44,155 nucleotides of DNA from VFMC01 sp044238435. Its GTDB lineage: Bacteria; Actinomycetota; Acidimicrobiia; Acidimicrobiales; Ilumatobacteraceae. A program made the position numbers and the translations under genes. The stretch is from the NCBI GenBank assembly GCA_044238435.1, contig JBIIDH010000018.1, forward strand, positions 1 to 44,155, read 5' to 3'. Below the pieces are notes generated by a model. It did not search any database. It was given only the letters and a program-made list of their open reading frames with translations, and had not been told where the DNA came from. Shown here piece by piece: positions 1 to 8,705 of this stretch. Position 1 is the stretch's first letter. Every line of letters begins with the position of its first letter.

Positions 1-2
1 AC

Positions 3-752
3 CCGAACACCGGGATGGTGAAAGCGAATCTGGCGCTCGACCCGGAGATCGGCGCCACCTTCCAGCATCTGCTCCACGAACAACTCCAAGCCCGCCTCGC
101 CCTACAGCGGCCGGCGGAGTGTCCGACCGATCCGCTCGACGCGATGGACTGGCTACGCGCCCACGCCTTCATGGACCTGGTCAAGGGTGAGGGCGGCCCG
201 ATCGGCAAGCCCGAGGTGATCGTGGTCATCGATCAGCAGACCTTCGAACACGGACGACATGCACAGTCAAAGGTCGATGTCGGGCCGGGGATCGATCTGC
301 CGATCGACAGCATTCGCGGAATTGCCGGGCGGGCGCGGTTCGTGCCGGTCGTCGTCAACCGTGATGGTGTCGTGCTCGTGCAGGGCGACCCGGTGCCCAC
401 CTACGACCAGATCGTCCAGTCACTCACACGGCCGGTCGGGCTCGACCACGGCCGCAGCCGACGACACGCCAGCACCCGACAGCGACGGGCGCTGCGGGCG
501 ATGTACCGAACGTGCGCCATCCCGGGCTGCGGGCGGCACGTCTCCATCACCGAAGCGCATCACATCCACTACTGGGAACACGGCGGATATACCGATCTGA
601 CGAACCTGCTGCCGCTGTGTCGACATCATCACGACCGGCTGCACGCCGAACGGTGGCGGCTGACGATGGGCGCTGACCGGGCGATCACCGTACGCGCACG
701 CGACGGGACCGTGCTGATGACCACTGGCCCGCCGGCACGACAGTGGGAGTGA
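3..752 (+). CDS. DUF222/HNH endonuclease-type protein, 5' truncated by the window edge
   Basis: The frame is open to the left edge, so the first in-frame ATG (15) is probably internal; its context GMVKANLALDPEIG resembles the conserved middle of DUF222/13E12-repeat proteins rather than an N terminus. The C-terminal part (about residues 165-212 counted from that ATG) is an HNH nuclease fold: CAIPGC, then the AHHIHYW histidines, then LTNLLPLCRHHH. The two CxxC-like ends would hold structural zinc and the AHH/HHH histidines the catalytic metal. In high-GC actinobacteria these proteins occur in many copies and their biological role is not settled. No partner gene is visible. The end at 752 is a clean TGA, and the next gene starts about 100 bp downstream. 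Confidence 0.8.
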   Translation, partial: PNTGMVKANLALDPEIGATFQHLLHEQLQARLALQRPAECPTDPLDAMDWLRAHAFMDLVKGEGGPIGKPEVIVVIDQQTFEHGRHAQSKVDVGPGIDLPIDSIRGIAGRARFVPVVVNRDGVVLVQGDPVPTYDQIVQSLTRPVGLDHGRSRRHASTRQRRALRAMYRTCAIPGCGRHVSITEAHHIHYWEHGGYTDLTNLLPLCRHHHDRLHAERWRLTMGADRAITVRARDGTVLMTTGPPARQWE

Positions 753-829
753 GGGAGGGGTGATGGCGGGCGGCGAGGACATGCCCGGACACACGTGATT
801 CGACGTCCTGCCCCACTGCGGAAACATGG

Positions 830-851
830 CGGTAACGACACCTCCTTACCG
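830..851 (+). promoter_or_regulatory. Inverted repeat and candidate -10 box directly before the amidase gene
   Basis: CGGTAA (830-835) and TTACCG (846-851) are perfect 6-bp arms around a 10-nt loop. The right arm runs into TACCGT (847-852), a TANNNT -10 hexamer placed 7 nt before the ATG at 860. Either reading affects the start: a GTG at 851 would sit on the hairpin with no Shine-Dalgarno sequence, while a leaderless mRNA would start at or next to ATG 860. I saw no convincing -35 hexamer. Confidence 0.35.
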
Positions 852-859
852 TGCCGGGC

Positions 860-1933
860 ATGACGTTCGACATCACCGCGTCCGTAGGGCCGCACCGGGC
901 CAGTCATCGGCTCGCCGCGACACCCGACTCGTGCTTCTGGGGTTACATCGATCGGGCCGAGCCGGCCATCCTCACGGTCGATCCGGGGGACCTGATCGAG
1001 ATCGAAGCGATCACCCACCATGCGGGTGATGCGCCCGACCTGCTGATGGACGACGGCATCCGGGCCATCTGGGACGCCATCCCCGAAGCCACCCGCGGGC
1101 CCGGTGTGCACATCCTCACCGGCCCCATCCACGTGCGCGGCGCGAAACCGGGCGACACCCTGGTGGTGCGCATCCTCGACATGTGGCCGCGCCTCGGCCA
1201 CGGGTCGAACTGCGCGGCGAACTGGGGGCTGCTGTACGACCGGTTCGGCAAGGAACGAATCACCATCTACGAGCTCGACAACACCGACGACAGCGGGTCG
1301 TTCCCAGCGATCGCACGGCCGCGGTTCGGGTTCGACTTCACGGCCCAGCCGCTGTACGGACCGCCCGGGGTGATCAGCCCACCCGATCCGGCCGCTCGCC
1401 AGCCGTTCGGCACGCCGGTGGCCGTGCCCGTGCGGCCGCACTTCGGGGTGATGGGCGTGGCACCGGCCACCGACGAGCGGCTGTCGTCGATCCCGCCCGG
1501 CGTGTTCGGCGGCAACGTCGACAACTGGCGGTTTGGCCCCGGGGCCGCCATCTGCTACCCGGTGTTCACCGAGGGCGCCAACCTGTTCGTGGGCGACCCG
1601 CACTTCGCCCAGGGCGACGGCGAGATCTGCGGTACCGCCATCGAGGCATCGCTGAACGCCCTCATCCAGGTGGATGTACTGCCCGGCCTGGGGGTGACCG
1701 CCCCGCTGCTCGAAACCGCCACGCACTGGGTGACACACGGCTTCTCCACCGATCTCGACGCAGCGATGCGCATGGCCGCCGAGCAGATGCTGTGGCTACT
1801 CACCGATCATCTCGGTATGTCGGCCGACGACGCCTACTCGCTGGCCTCGGTGGCGGTCGACCTCGGCGTCACCCAGGTGGTCGACGGCACGCTCGGCTGT
1901 CACGCATCCATCGCCCGGGCCGTCCTGGGCTGA
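860..1933 (+). CDS. Acetamidase/formamidase family amide hydrolase
   Basis: The 357-residue product belongs to the FmdA/AmdA family, which hydrolyses short amides (formamide, acetamide) to ammonia and the acid. Family landmarks are present: an N-terminal strand region ending in VDPGDLIEIEAITHHAGD, the HVRGAKPGDTLVVRI segment, VRPHFGVMGVAP, GVFGGNVDNW, and the signature FVGDPHFAQGDGEICGTAIE near residues 240-260. Length is close to the usual 310-400 residues. I chose ATG 860 because a TANNNT box lies 7 nt upstream; an in-frame GTG at 851 would add three residues. It stands apart from the next gene by 131 bp containing a promoter-like region, so it is probably a separate unit. Its amide-hydrolysing role fits the neighbouring nitrogen-compound catabolic genes. 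The substrate is not certain. Confidence 0.88.
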   Translation: MTFDITASVGPHRASHRLAATPDSCFWGYIDRAEPAILTVDPGDLIEIEAITHHAGDAPDLLMDDGIRAIWDAIPEATRGPGVHILTGPIHVRGAKPGDTLVVRILDMWPRLGHGSNCAANWGLLYDRFGKERITIYELDNTDDSGSFPAIARPRFGFDFTAQPLYGPPGVISPPDPAARQPFGTPVAVPVRPHFGVMGVAPATDERLSSIPPGVFGGNVDNWRFGPGAAICYPVFTEGANLFVGDPHFAQGDGEICGTAIEASLNALIQVDVLPGLGVTAPLLETATHWVTHGFSTDLDAAMRMAAEQMLWLLTDHLGMSADDAYSLASVAVDLGVTQVVDGTLGCHASIARAVLG

Positions 1934-1968
1934 GCGGCGACCCTCGGACCACGCCCCGCCATGGTCGA

Positions 1969-2013
1969 TTCACGGCACCCCCTTCGAACGGCTATGGTCT
2001 GTCAATCAGTCCA
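1969..2013 (+). promoter_or_regulatory. Candidate promoter with overlapping FadR/GntR-like operator before the catabolic operon
   Basis: TTCACG (1969-1974), an 18-bp spacer and TATGGT (1993-1998) form a plausible sigma-70-type promoter. Overlapping the -10 is an imperfect palindrome: TGGTCTG (1995-2001), 5 nt, CAGTCCA (2007-2013), with 6 of 7 arm positions complementary. The TGGTCTG half-site is identical to the half-sites of the operator at 18117-18135, and TGGTC-N-GACCA is the classic FadR-subfamily GntR operator. No GntR gene lies in the window, so the regulator is inferred. Confidence 0.4.
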
Positions 2014-2064
2014 CAGCCGCCCGTCGAGTCGATGGGCGACGCAGACCGAGAGAGGGTGTCATCG

Positions 2065-2550
2065 ATGGCCATCACCGGCATGAACCATGCGGTGCTGTAC
2101 GTGCGCGACGCACGCACCACGCAGCGGTTCTACAGCGACGTGCTGGAGTTCAGCACCGTCATCGAGCACGAGGGGGGTGCATACGTCTTCATGCGTGCAC
2201 CGGCCTCGGAGAACCATCACGACATCGCGTTCTTCACGATCGGCAGCCAGGTCGGCCCCAGTGAAGCGGGCCGCCGCACGGTGGGCATGTACCACCTTGC
2301 CTGGGAGGTGCCCACGCTGGACGACCTCGAGGCGATGCGCGCCCGTCTCGTCACCGCGGGTGCCCTCGTGGGTGCCAGCGACCACGGCGTGAACAAGAGC
2401 CTCTACGCCGTCGACCCCGACGGCCTCGAGTTCGAGGTGATGTGGCTCGTACCGCCGCAGCACTGGGGTGACCTCGAGCACCAGGCCATCATCGAGCCGC
2501 TCGACATCGCCGCCGACCGCCGCCACTTCGCAACGCTGGGACTGCACTGA
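2065..2550 (+). CDS. VOC-superfamily protein, extradiol-dioxygenase-like
   Basis: This 161-residue protein has two beta-alpha-beta-beta-beta modules of the vicinal oxygen chelate fold. The expected 2-His-1-Glu metal triad is visible: His8 (GMNHAV), His77 (MYHLAW) and Glu124 at the end of DPDGLEFEV. Such proteins include type I extradiol ring-cleaving dioxygenases and glyoxalase-like isomerases; opening by a ring-cleavage-type enzyme would suit the Rieske oxygenase encoded downstream. The start at ATG 2065 follows AGAGAGGGTG; an in-frame ATG at 2032 would add 11 residues without a better ribosome site. Its stop overlaps the next start (TGATG). It is first in a translationally coupled run to 8552. 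Substrate unknown. Confidence 0.82.
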   Translation: MAITGMNHAVLYVRDARTTQRFYSDVLEFSTVIEHEGGAYVFMRAPASENHHDIAFFTIGSQVGPSEAGRRTVGMYHLAWEVPTLDDLEAMRARLVTAGALVGASDHGVNKSLYAVDPDGLEFEVMWLVPPQHWGDLEHQAIIEPLDIAADRRHFATLGLH

Positions 2551-2945
2551 TGGATCTCGCTTCCAACCCCCTCACCAACCCGTACTGCTACTTCTTCGAC
2601 GATGCGCTCTTCGAACCCACGCAGCGCGACGGCTTCCGTCGCCGGGTGATCGACGGCGACATGCTGCAGCTGTGGTTCTGGCGCATCAAGGGGGGTGCCA
2701 CCGGCTCCATCCTCCACCGCCACGACGACCAGGAGCAGTTGGGCACCATCATGCGCGGCAAGCTCGATTTCCGCATCGGCGACCCCGACGACCCCACCCG
2801 TGTCGTGCTCGGCCCCGGCGAGGTGTACATCGCCCCAAAGGGCGTGTGGCACGGCGAATCACTGTTCATCGGCGACGACGAACTCGACGAGGTGTGGATC
2901 CTCGACGTGTTCACGCCCCCGCGCAAGGACGCCCGCAATGTCTGA
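2550..2945 (+). CDS. Single-domain cupin protein
   Basis: The 131-residue product is one conserved beta barrel. Cupin motif 1 is read in HRHDDQEQLGTIMRGKLDF (two His and a Glu/Gln region followed by G-x-L-x-F) and motif 2 in LGPGEVYIAPKGVWHGE, whose P-x-x-x-WH histidine is the usual fourth metal ligand. Small cupins of this type act as metal-dependent isomerases, dioxygenases or ligand-binding accessory proteins. It starts on the last base of the preceding stop codon and overlaps the hydantoinase A start by eight bases (2938-2945), so it is tightly coupled to both neighbours. That context supports a role in the same catabolic route, but the reaction cannot be stated. Confidence 0.85.
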   Translation: MDLASNPLTNPYCYFFDDALFEPTQRDGFRRRVIDGDMLQLWFWRIKGGATGSILHRHDDQEQLGTIMRGKLDFRIGDPDDPTRVVLGPGEVYIAPKGVWHGESLFIGDDELDEVWILDVFTPPRKDARNV

Positions 2946-5049
2946 GTCCACCGTGTCCGCCACCCAGTCGGCCCCCGACTGGCGCCTCGCCGTCGACATC
3001 GGCGGCACCTTCACCGACCTCGTCCTCATCGACGCGGCCAGCGGCCGGGTGGTGGTGGAGAAGACCCTCACCACCCCCAGCGCACCGCTCGACGGCGTGC
3101 GCACCGGTGTGCGCATGCTGCTGGCCAAGGCCGGGGTGCGGCCCGCCGACATCACCGCGCCCATCGTGCACGCCACCACGCTCATCACCAACGCCCTCAT
3201 CGAGGGCAAGATCGGCAAGGCCGGCATCGTCACCACCAGCGGCTTCGGCGACACGCTGCTCATCCGCGACGAACACCGCTACGACATGTACGACCTGCAG
3301 ATCGAGTTCGCCGAACCGCCGGTGCCGCGCGATCGCATCGTCGAGATCGCCGAGCGCACCGATCCGTTGGGCAACGCCGTCGAGGCCCCCACCGCAGAGG
3401 GGCTGGCCGCCATCACGGCGGAACTGCGCGCCCAGCAGGTGGAGGCGGTGGGCATCTGCCTCATCAACTCGTACGCCAACCCGGCCAACGAGCGCATCAT
3501 CGCCGCCCACCTGCGCGCCGAGCTCGGGGTGCCGGTGTGTACCTCGTCGGAGATCTCGCCGCAGATCCGCGAGTACCCGCGCATGATCACCACGGCCTGC
3601 AACGCCGCCACGATGCCGGTCATCGGGCCCTACCTCGACGAGCTGCAGAAGTGGCTGGCGGGCGAGGGCTTCGGCGGTTCGGTGCTGATGATGCTGTCGA
3701 ACGGCGGTGTGGTGTCGGCCGACGATGCCGCCCGCGCCCCCATCCGCCTGGTCGAGAGCGGCCCGGCCGCCGGTGCCCTTGCCGGCAGCTGGTTCGCCGA
3801 GCGGCTGGGCGAGGACCGGTTGCTGTGCTTCGACATGGGCGGTACCACCGCCAAGTCGTGCCTCGTCATCGACGGCGAACCCGAACTCACCAACACGTTC
3901 GAAGTGGCCCGCATCTACCGCTTCAAGAAGGGCTCGGGCTTCCCCGTGTCGGTGCCCAGCGTCGACCTCGTCGAGATCGGCGCCGGCGGCGGCAGCCTCG
4001 CCCGCGTCGACGAGTTGGGCCTGCTGAAGGTGGGCCCCGAGAGCGCCGGTGCCGACCCCGGCCCGGCGTGCTACGGCCGCGGCGGCACCCGCCCCGCCGT
4101 CACCGACGCCGACCTCGCGCTGGGCATGCTCGACGCCGAGTTCTTCCTGGGCGGCGAGATGCCGCTCGACCTCGCCGCCAACCGCGCCGCGCTCGCCTCG
4201 GTGGCCGACCGCCTGGGCCTCGGCGTCGACGAGACCGCGGCCGGCGTGCACGAACTGGTGAACCAGAACATGGCTGCCGCCTCGCGCATGCACGCCGTCG
4301 AGATGGGTGAAGACCTGCGCGGCGTCACCGTGCTGGCCTTCGGCGGTGCCGGCCCCATCCACGCCTGCGGTGTGGCCGAACTGCTCGAGTCGCCGCGGGT
4401 CATCTACCCGGTGAACGCCTCGGTGCTGTCGGCCTTCGGCACGCTGGTCACCCCGGTGCGCATCGACCTGTCGCGCTCGATGGTGCGTCCCCTGGGCGGT
4501 GCTGTCGCCTCCGAACGCGACACCCTGCTGAACGAACTGCGCGACGAGGGCCGGCGCGTGCTGGCCGCTGCGGGTGTTCCGGCCGAGCGCATCCGTTTCC
4601 GCTACGGCATCGACGCCCGCTACATGGGCCAGGGCAACGAGATCACCATCTGGGTGGGCGAGGGCGAGCAGTGGCCCGGCTCCGATGCCGAGGTGGCCGA
4701 GCAGTTCTTCAGCGAGTACCGCCGCATCTACGGCCTCACCATCCCCGACGTGGGGGTGGAAGTGGTCACGTGGCGCCTGTCGGTGTCGGCCGCGGCCGAT
4801 GCCATCGAGCCGCAGACCGTGCTCGCCAGCGCACCCGGCAGCCCGCACCGCACCCGTCCGGTGCGGTTCAGCCGGGCCGGCGGCGCCATCGACACTCCCG
4901 TCTACCGCCGCCCCGACCTCGCCGTCGGCCAGCAGGTGGTGGGCCCGGTCATCGTGGAAGAACGCGAGACCACCGCCGTCATCCGCCCGGGCTGGACCGT
5001 CACGGTCGCCCAGGACGGTTCGTTGATCGCCGAGAGGAGCGCATCATGA
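2938..5049 (+). CDS. hyuA: Hydantoinase/oxoprolinase subunit A (HyuA-like)
   Basis: The 703-residue product has the two ATP-binding signatures of the hydantoinase A/5-oxoprolinase family. DIGGTFTD is at residues 20-27, and the second phosphate loop FDMGGTTAK lies in the middle, followed by EIGAGGGSLA and the GPESAGADPGPACYGRGG segment. The family couples ATP hydrolysis to hydrolysis of cyclic amides such as N-methylhydantoin or 5-oxoproline, or to ketone carboxylation, working with a B subunit. That subunit is encoded next, with an ATGA overlap. The start is ATG 2938, inside the end of the cupin gene. Length fits the family (about 680-720 residues). Substrate class is therefore a lactam or imide ring; the exact one is unknown. 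Confidence 0.9.
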   Translation: MSESTVSATQSAPDWRLAVDIGGTFTDLVLIDAASGRVVVEKTLTTPSAPLDGVRTGVRMLLAKAGVRPADITAPIVHATTLITNALIEGKIGKAGIVTTSGFGDTLLIRDEHRYDMYDLQIEFAEPPVPRDRIVEIAERTDPLGNAVEAPTAEGLAAITAELRAQQVEAVGICLINSYANPANERIIAAHLRAELGVPVCTSSEISPQIREYPRMITTACNAATMPVIGPYLDELQKWLAGEGFGGSVLMMLSNGGVVSADDAARAPIRLVESGPAAGALAGSWFAERLGEDRLLCFDMGGTTAKSCLVIDGEPELTNTFEVARIYRFKKGSGFPVSVPSVDLVEIGAGGGSLARVDELGLLKVGPESAGADPGPACYGRGGTRPAVTDADLALGMLDAEFFLGGEMPLDLAANRAALASVADRLGLGVDETAAGVHELVNQNMAAASRMHAVEMGEDLRGVTVLAFGGAGPIHACGVAELLESPRVIYPVNASVLSAFGTLVTPVRIDLSRSMVRPLGGAVASERDTLLNELRDEGRRVLAAAGVPAERIRFRYGIDARYMGQGNEITIWVGEGEQWPGSDAEVAEQFFSEYRRIYGLTIPDVGVEVVTWRLSVSAAADAIEPQTVLASAPGSPHRTRPVRFSRAGGAIDTPVYRRPDLAVGQQVVGPVIVEERETTAVIRPGWTVTVAQDGSLIAERSAS

Positions 5050-6626
5050 CCTTCGACCCGATCGAACTCGAGGTGCTGTGGCAGAGCCTGATCGCCACGG
5101 TGAACGAGCAGGCCAAGGCCCTGCAGCGGGCGGCGTTCTCGCCCATCGTGCGTGAGGCGGGCGACCTGGCCAACGCGGTGTTCGACCGCCGCGGCCGCAT
5201 GGTGGCCCAGGCCGTCACCGGTACGCCCGGTCACATCAACAGCCTCGCCCGCGCGGCGTCGGCGGTGCTCGACGAGTACCCGCCCGACAGCCTCGTGCCC
5301 GGCGACGTGCTCATCACCAACGACCCGTACAAGACCGCGGGTCAGCTGCTCGACGTCACCGTGCTGTACCCCGTGTTCCGCGATGGCCGGGTCATCGCGT
5401 TCTTCGGCTCCACCATCCACCACACCGATGTGGGTGGCTACGGCATCGGCGCCGGTGCACGCGACGTGTTCGAAGAGGGTCTGTGGATCCCCATCTGCAA
5501 GCTGATGAAGGCCGGCGAGCGCAACGACGACGTGTGGAAGTTCATCCTGTCGAACGTGCGCCAGCCCGACCACATGGCGGGCGACCTGCACGCCCAGATG
5601 GCTTCGGGTGAGGTGGGCGCCCAGCGTCTGCTCGCCCTGTGCGCCCGCCACGGCCTGGCCGACATCGAGGCGTTGGCCGACGAGATCATCACCCGCAGCG
5701 AGGCGGCCACCCGGGCCAGCATCCGCGAACTGCCGGGCGGCACGTACCGTGCCTCGGCCGAACTCGACCTGGCCGACGGCAGCCGCATCGACATCGTGTG
5801 CGCCATCACGGTCGACACCGACGCCGGCGAGATCATCGTCGACTACGCCGGTAGTTCGGGCGCCAGCCCCTACGGCATCAACGTGGTGAAGAACTACACG
5901 CACGCCTACACCACGTTCGCCATCCGCTCGGTGCTGAACCCCGACCTGCCGAACAACCACGGCAGCCTCGAGCCCATCAAGGTGGAGGCACCGGTGGGTT
6001 CCATCGTCAACGCCGTGTCGCCGCAGCCGTGCACCGCCCGCCACGTGGTGGGCATGTTCCTGCCCAACGCGCTGCTGAAGGCGCTGGCCCAGATCAAGCC
6101 CGAGCAGTCGATGGCCGAGGGTTCGGGCGCCGTGTGGACGATGCAGGTGAGCGGCAACCACGACGACGGTCGCCCGTTCATCACGGCCATGTTCACCTAT
6201 GCCGGCGGTGTGGGTGCCCGCTACGAAAAGCCCGGCCTGTCGGCGTGCAGCTACCCCACTGGGGTGTCGGCGGTGCCGGTGGAAGTGGTCGAGGCCTCGG
6301 CCCCCATTCGTTTCCGGCGCAAGGAGTTGCGCGAGGGCTCGGGCGGCCGCGGCCGTCAGGTCGGCGGTCTCGGCCAGACCATCGAGTTCTCCGTCGACAC
6401 CACCAAGCCGTGGCAGTTGAACGCCGTCACGTCGCGCCTCGCGGTGCCGCCCGAAGGCATCTTCGGTGGCGAGGCAGGTGAGGCAGGATCGTTCACGGTG
6501 AACGACGAGCCGGTACGCACCCAGCAGCGCATCACCCTGCAGCCGGGCGACATGGTGCGCCTCGACCTACCGGGTGGTGGCGGCTACGGCGCCCCCGACG
6601 ACTCACTCGCTCCGACCGCCTCTTGA
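5046..6626 (+). CDS. hyuB: Hydantoinase/oxoprolinase subunit B (HyuB-like)
   Basis: The 526-residue protein begins MTFDPIELEVLWQSLIATVNEQ, the typical HyuB opening. It carries the conserved blocks DLANAVFDRRGRMVAQ, LITNDPYKTAGQLLDVTVL, the HHTDVGG segment, NVVKNYTHAYTTFAIRSVL, the RRKELREGSGGRGRQVGG block and the terminal LPGGGGYG. It pairs with the A subunit directly upstream (4-base ATGA overlap), forming the catalytic complex for ATP-dependent cyclic-amide opening. An alternative family function is acetone-carboxylase-type chemistry, but no small gamma-type subunit is present, which favours hydantoinase/oxoprolinase. The downstream Rieske gene starts about 48 bp later with its own Shine-Dalgarno sequence. 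Confidence 0.9.
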   Translation: MTFDPIELEVLWQSLIATVNEQAKALQRAAFSPIVREAGDLANAVFDRRGRMVAQAVTGTPGHINSLARAASAVLDEYPPDSLVPGDVLITNDPYKTAGQLLDVTVLYPVFRDGRVIAFFGSTIHHTDVGGYGIGAGARDVFEEGLWIPICKLMKAGERNDDVWKFILSNVRQPDHMAGDLHAQMASGEVGAQRLLALCARHGLADIEALADEIITRSEAATRASIRELPGGTYRASAELDLADGSRIDIVCAITVDTDAGEIIVDYAGSSGASPYGINVVKNYTHAYTTFAIRSVLNPDLPNNHGSLEPIKVEAPVGSIVNAVSPQPCTARHVVGMFLPNALLKALAQIKPEQSMAEGSGAVWTMQVSGNHDDGRPFITAMFTYAGGVGARYEKPGLSACSYPTGVSAVPVEVVEASAPIRFRRKELREGSGGRGRQVGGLGQTIEFSVDTTKPWQLNAVTSRLAVPPEGIFGGEAGEAGSFTVNDEPVRTQQRITLQPGDMVRLDLPGGGGYGAPDDSLAPTAS

Positions 6627-6673
6627 CCCCTGCCCAACCCTGTCCACCCCGTGCAACGAGACCAGGTGACCCG

Positions 6674-7906
6674 ATGACCACGAGCCCCGCACCCAGCATC
6701 CTCACCGACGACCTGCTCGCGTCGTTCGACGCGTCGGTCACGGATGTGGCTTCGGCCTGCACCCTGCCGGTCGACTGCTACATCACCGAGGAGTTCCTCG
6801 ACTTCGAGCGCCGTGCGCTGTTCGCCCACGAGTGGCTGTGCGTCGGCCGGGCCAGCCGCATCCCGAACAACGGCGACTACTTCACCACCCGTCTCGCGGG
6901 TGAGGGTGTCATCGTGGCCCGCGGCAAGGACGGCGTCATCCGCGCCTTCTCCAGCGTGTGCCAGCACCGGGCGATGGAGGTCGTCGAGGGCGACGGCAAC
7001 TGCGGCACGTTCACCTGCCCGTACCACCAGTGGATCTACGGCCTCGACGGCCGACTGCTGGGCGCACCGGCGATGGAGCGCACCGCCGACTTCGACAAGA
7101 AGGAGTGGGGCCTGCCCACCCTGCAGGTGGAGCTGTGGCAGGGCTTCGTGTTCGTGAACTTCGACCACGAAGCCGCGCCTCTCGGCCCCACGCTCGCCCG
7201 CTACGAGCCGTTCGTCGCCAACTTCGACCTCGAGAACACCGTGTGCCCCGGCACGTTCACGCTCACCGACCTGCCGTGGAACTGGAAGGTGATGTTCGAG
7301 AACTTCAACGACGGCTACCACGCCAACCGCCTGCACCACACCATCCAGGACTTCTGCCCCAGCAACCTCGCCGCCTTCCCGGTGCCGTGGGACGACGCGT
7401 CCAACGTCATCTTCCGCACCAACGGCTACATCCACATCGACGGCGGCTTCAACGCCACCACCAAGGCGCTGATGCCCGTCTTCCCGCAGCTCACCGAAGA
7501 GGAACGCTGGCGCTCGACCTTCGCGTTGATGCCGCCGACGCTGTGCTTCGGCACCGCACCCGATCAGGCGTTCTTCTTCATCGTGCACCCGAAGACCGCC
7601 GACACCATCGACCTGGAGATCGGGTATCTGTTCCACCCCTCGGCGCTCGAGCACCCGATGTTCGACTACCTGTTCAAGATGAGCGACGAAGGTGTGCAGG
7701 TGTTCGTGAAGCAGGACCAGGACGCCACCACCAAGGTGCAGCGCGGCATGCACTCGCGGTTCGCGCCGCGAGGTCGCTACTCGTGGCAGGAGGAGAGCCA
7801 CGTGCAGTTCAACCGGTGGCTCGTGCAGCGCTACCGCCGTCACTGGCCCACCGACACGTCCACCACGCCGGTGTCGGCCCCCACCCTGCGGGCCGTGGGC
7901 AGTTGA
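6674..7906 (+). CDS. Rieske non-heme iron oxygenase, large (alpha) subunit
   Basis: The 410-residue protein shows a complete Rieske [2Fe-2S] motif, C96-x-H98 and C115-PY-H118, in SVCQHRAMEVV...FTCPYHQW. A mononuclear iron site follows: ENFNDGYHANRLHH, with Asp213, His216 and His221, and a later QDQD...VQRGM segment that would give the third ligand. This is the aromatic-ring-hydroxylating/quaternary-amine monooxygenase architecture. Start ATG 6674 was preferred over an in-frame TTG at 6623 because AGGTGA lies 5 nt before it. No reductase, ferredoxin or small subunit is encoded nearby, so electrons must come from elsewhere. It sits between the hydantoinase genes and an RraA-type aldolase, consistent with an oxygenation step in one pathway. 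Substrate not known. Confidence 0.92.
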   Translation: MTTSPAPSILTDDLLASFDASVTDVASACTLPVDCYITEEFLDFERRALFAHEWLCVGRASRIPNNGDYFTTRLAGEGVIVARGKDGVIRAFSSVCQHRAMEVVEGDGNCGTFTCPYHQWIYGLDGRLLGAPAMERTADFDKKEWGLPTLQVELWQGFVFVNFDHEAAPLGPTLARYEPFVANFDLENTVCPGTFTLTDLPWNWKVMFENFNDGYHANRLHHTIQDFCPSNLAAFPVPWDDASNVIFRTNGYIHIDGGFNATTKALMPVFPQLTEEERWRSTFALMPPTLCFGTAPDQAFFFIVHPKTADTIDLEIGYLFHPSALEHPMFDYLFKMSDEGVQVFVKQDQDATTKVQRGMHSRFAPRGRYSWQEESHVQFNRWLVQRYRRHWPTDTSTTPVSAPTLRAVGS

Positions 7907-7910
7907 GCCG

Positions 7911-8552
7911 ATGACCCAGGTGCCGCCCGTCGCAGCAGTCGCCGATGTCCTCGCCCTGTGGGGACTCGACGGTTGGCTCACCCCGCCGCTGCAGCCGGTG
8001 GTGCGAGCCGACGCGCCGATGATGGGTCGGGTGCGCACGGTGCAGGTGGCCTACGCCGACAGCGGCCCTGGCTTCGCCGCGATGTACGACCTGTTGAGCA
8101 GCGACCTCAGCGGACAGGTGGTGCTGGTGGCCGACGCCCACTCCGTACCGGGTGCCGTGTGGGGCGAGATCCTGTCGCAGGCGGCGGCCGGAGCGGGTGC
8201 CGTGGCGGCGCTCGTCGACGGCAGCGTGCGCGACCGCGTCGAGATGGCGGCGGTGGGCATGCCCGTGTACGGCGCCTCCACTGCGGTGGTGGGCCCGGCC
8301 GGCCGCGCGCACGTGGTGGCGGTCGACGCCGAGGTGATGGTGGGCGGGGTGGCCATCGCCGCGGGCGACACCGTGGTGGTCGACAGCGCGGGCTGTGTAC
8401 GGGTGCGCGCAGCCGAGGCTGTCGCCGTCCTCGCTGCAGCCCAGCAGTACGCTGCCGGCGAGGAGCGCGTCGTGACCGCGCTCGTCACCGGGGACAAGCT
8501 CTCATCGGCATACCTGCACAAAGCGCAGGTCGTCCAGGCCATCAGGAGGTGA
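7911..8552 (+). CDS. RraA/HMG-aldolase-family protein
   Basis: The 213-residue protein carries the fold signature of the RraA-like family (4-hydroxy-4-methyl-2-oxoglutarate/4-carboxy-4-hydroxy-2-oxoadipate aldolases, oxaloacetate decarboxylases and the RNase E regulator RraA). Visible motifs are GAVWGEILSQAA (residues 81-92) and DGSVRDR with Arg107 and Asp108, the positions that bind pyruvate enolate and the divalent metal in the aldolases. In a catabolic operon an aldolase cleaving a ring-opened oxo acid is more likely than an RNA-processing role. It begins 4 bp after the Rieske stop codon. A 153-bp gap before the transporter genes follows. Exact substrate is inferred only as an oxo acid. 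Confidence 0.8.
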   Translation: MTQVPPVAAVADVLALWGLDGWLTPPLQPVVRADAPMMGRVRTVQVAYADSGPGFAAMYDLLSSDLSGQVVLVADAHSVPGAVWGEILSQAAAGAGAVAALVDGSVRDRVEMAAVGMPVYGASTAVVGPAGRAHVVAVDAEVMVGGVAIAAGDTVVVDSAGCVRVRAAEAVAVLAAAQQYAAGEERVVTALVTGDKLSSAYLHKAQVVQAIRR

Positions 8553-8635
8553 CCACGGGCCGCGGATGGGAGCCCACCTGAAGTCCGACCGGGTCACCGG
8601 TCACGCCGACACCCGTCGGCTCACCCGCACTGCAC

Positions 8636-8680
8636 GACTCGTCAGTTCGAGTCCACCAGTGCACAGCCAGTCAGTTGAGT
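8636..8680 (+). promoter_or_regulatory. Palindrome and direct repeat before the BMP transporter genes
   Basis: GACTCG (8636-8641) and CGAGTC (8648-8653) are perfect 6-bp arms around a 6-nt loop. The sequence GTCAGTT followed by (C)GAGT occurs at 8641-8652 and again at 8670-8680. Together they suggest an operator for a regulator of the transporter operon within the 153-bp gap 8553-8705. The rest of that gap shows no gene that I can support. The binding protein is unknown. Confidence 0.3.
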
Positions 8681-8705
8681 AACGAACACCCATTTGGAGG
8701 GGGAG

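Noticed and set aside
1947..1966. GACCA-N10-TGGTC inverted repeat after the amidase gene
   Set aside because: Arms of five bases and no T-run give weak support as terminator, and the spacing does not fit the TGGTC-N-GACCA operator.
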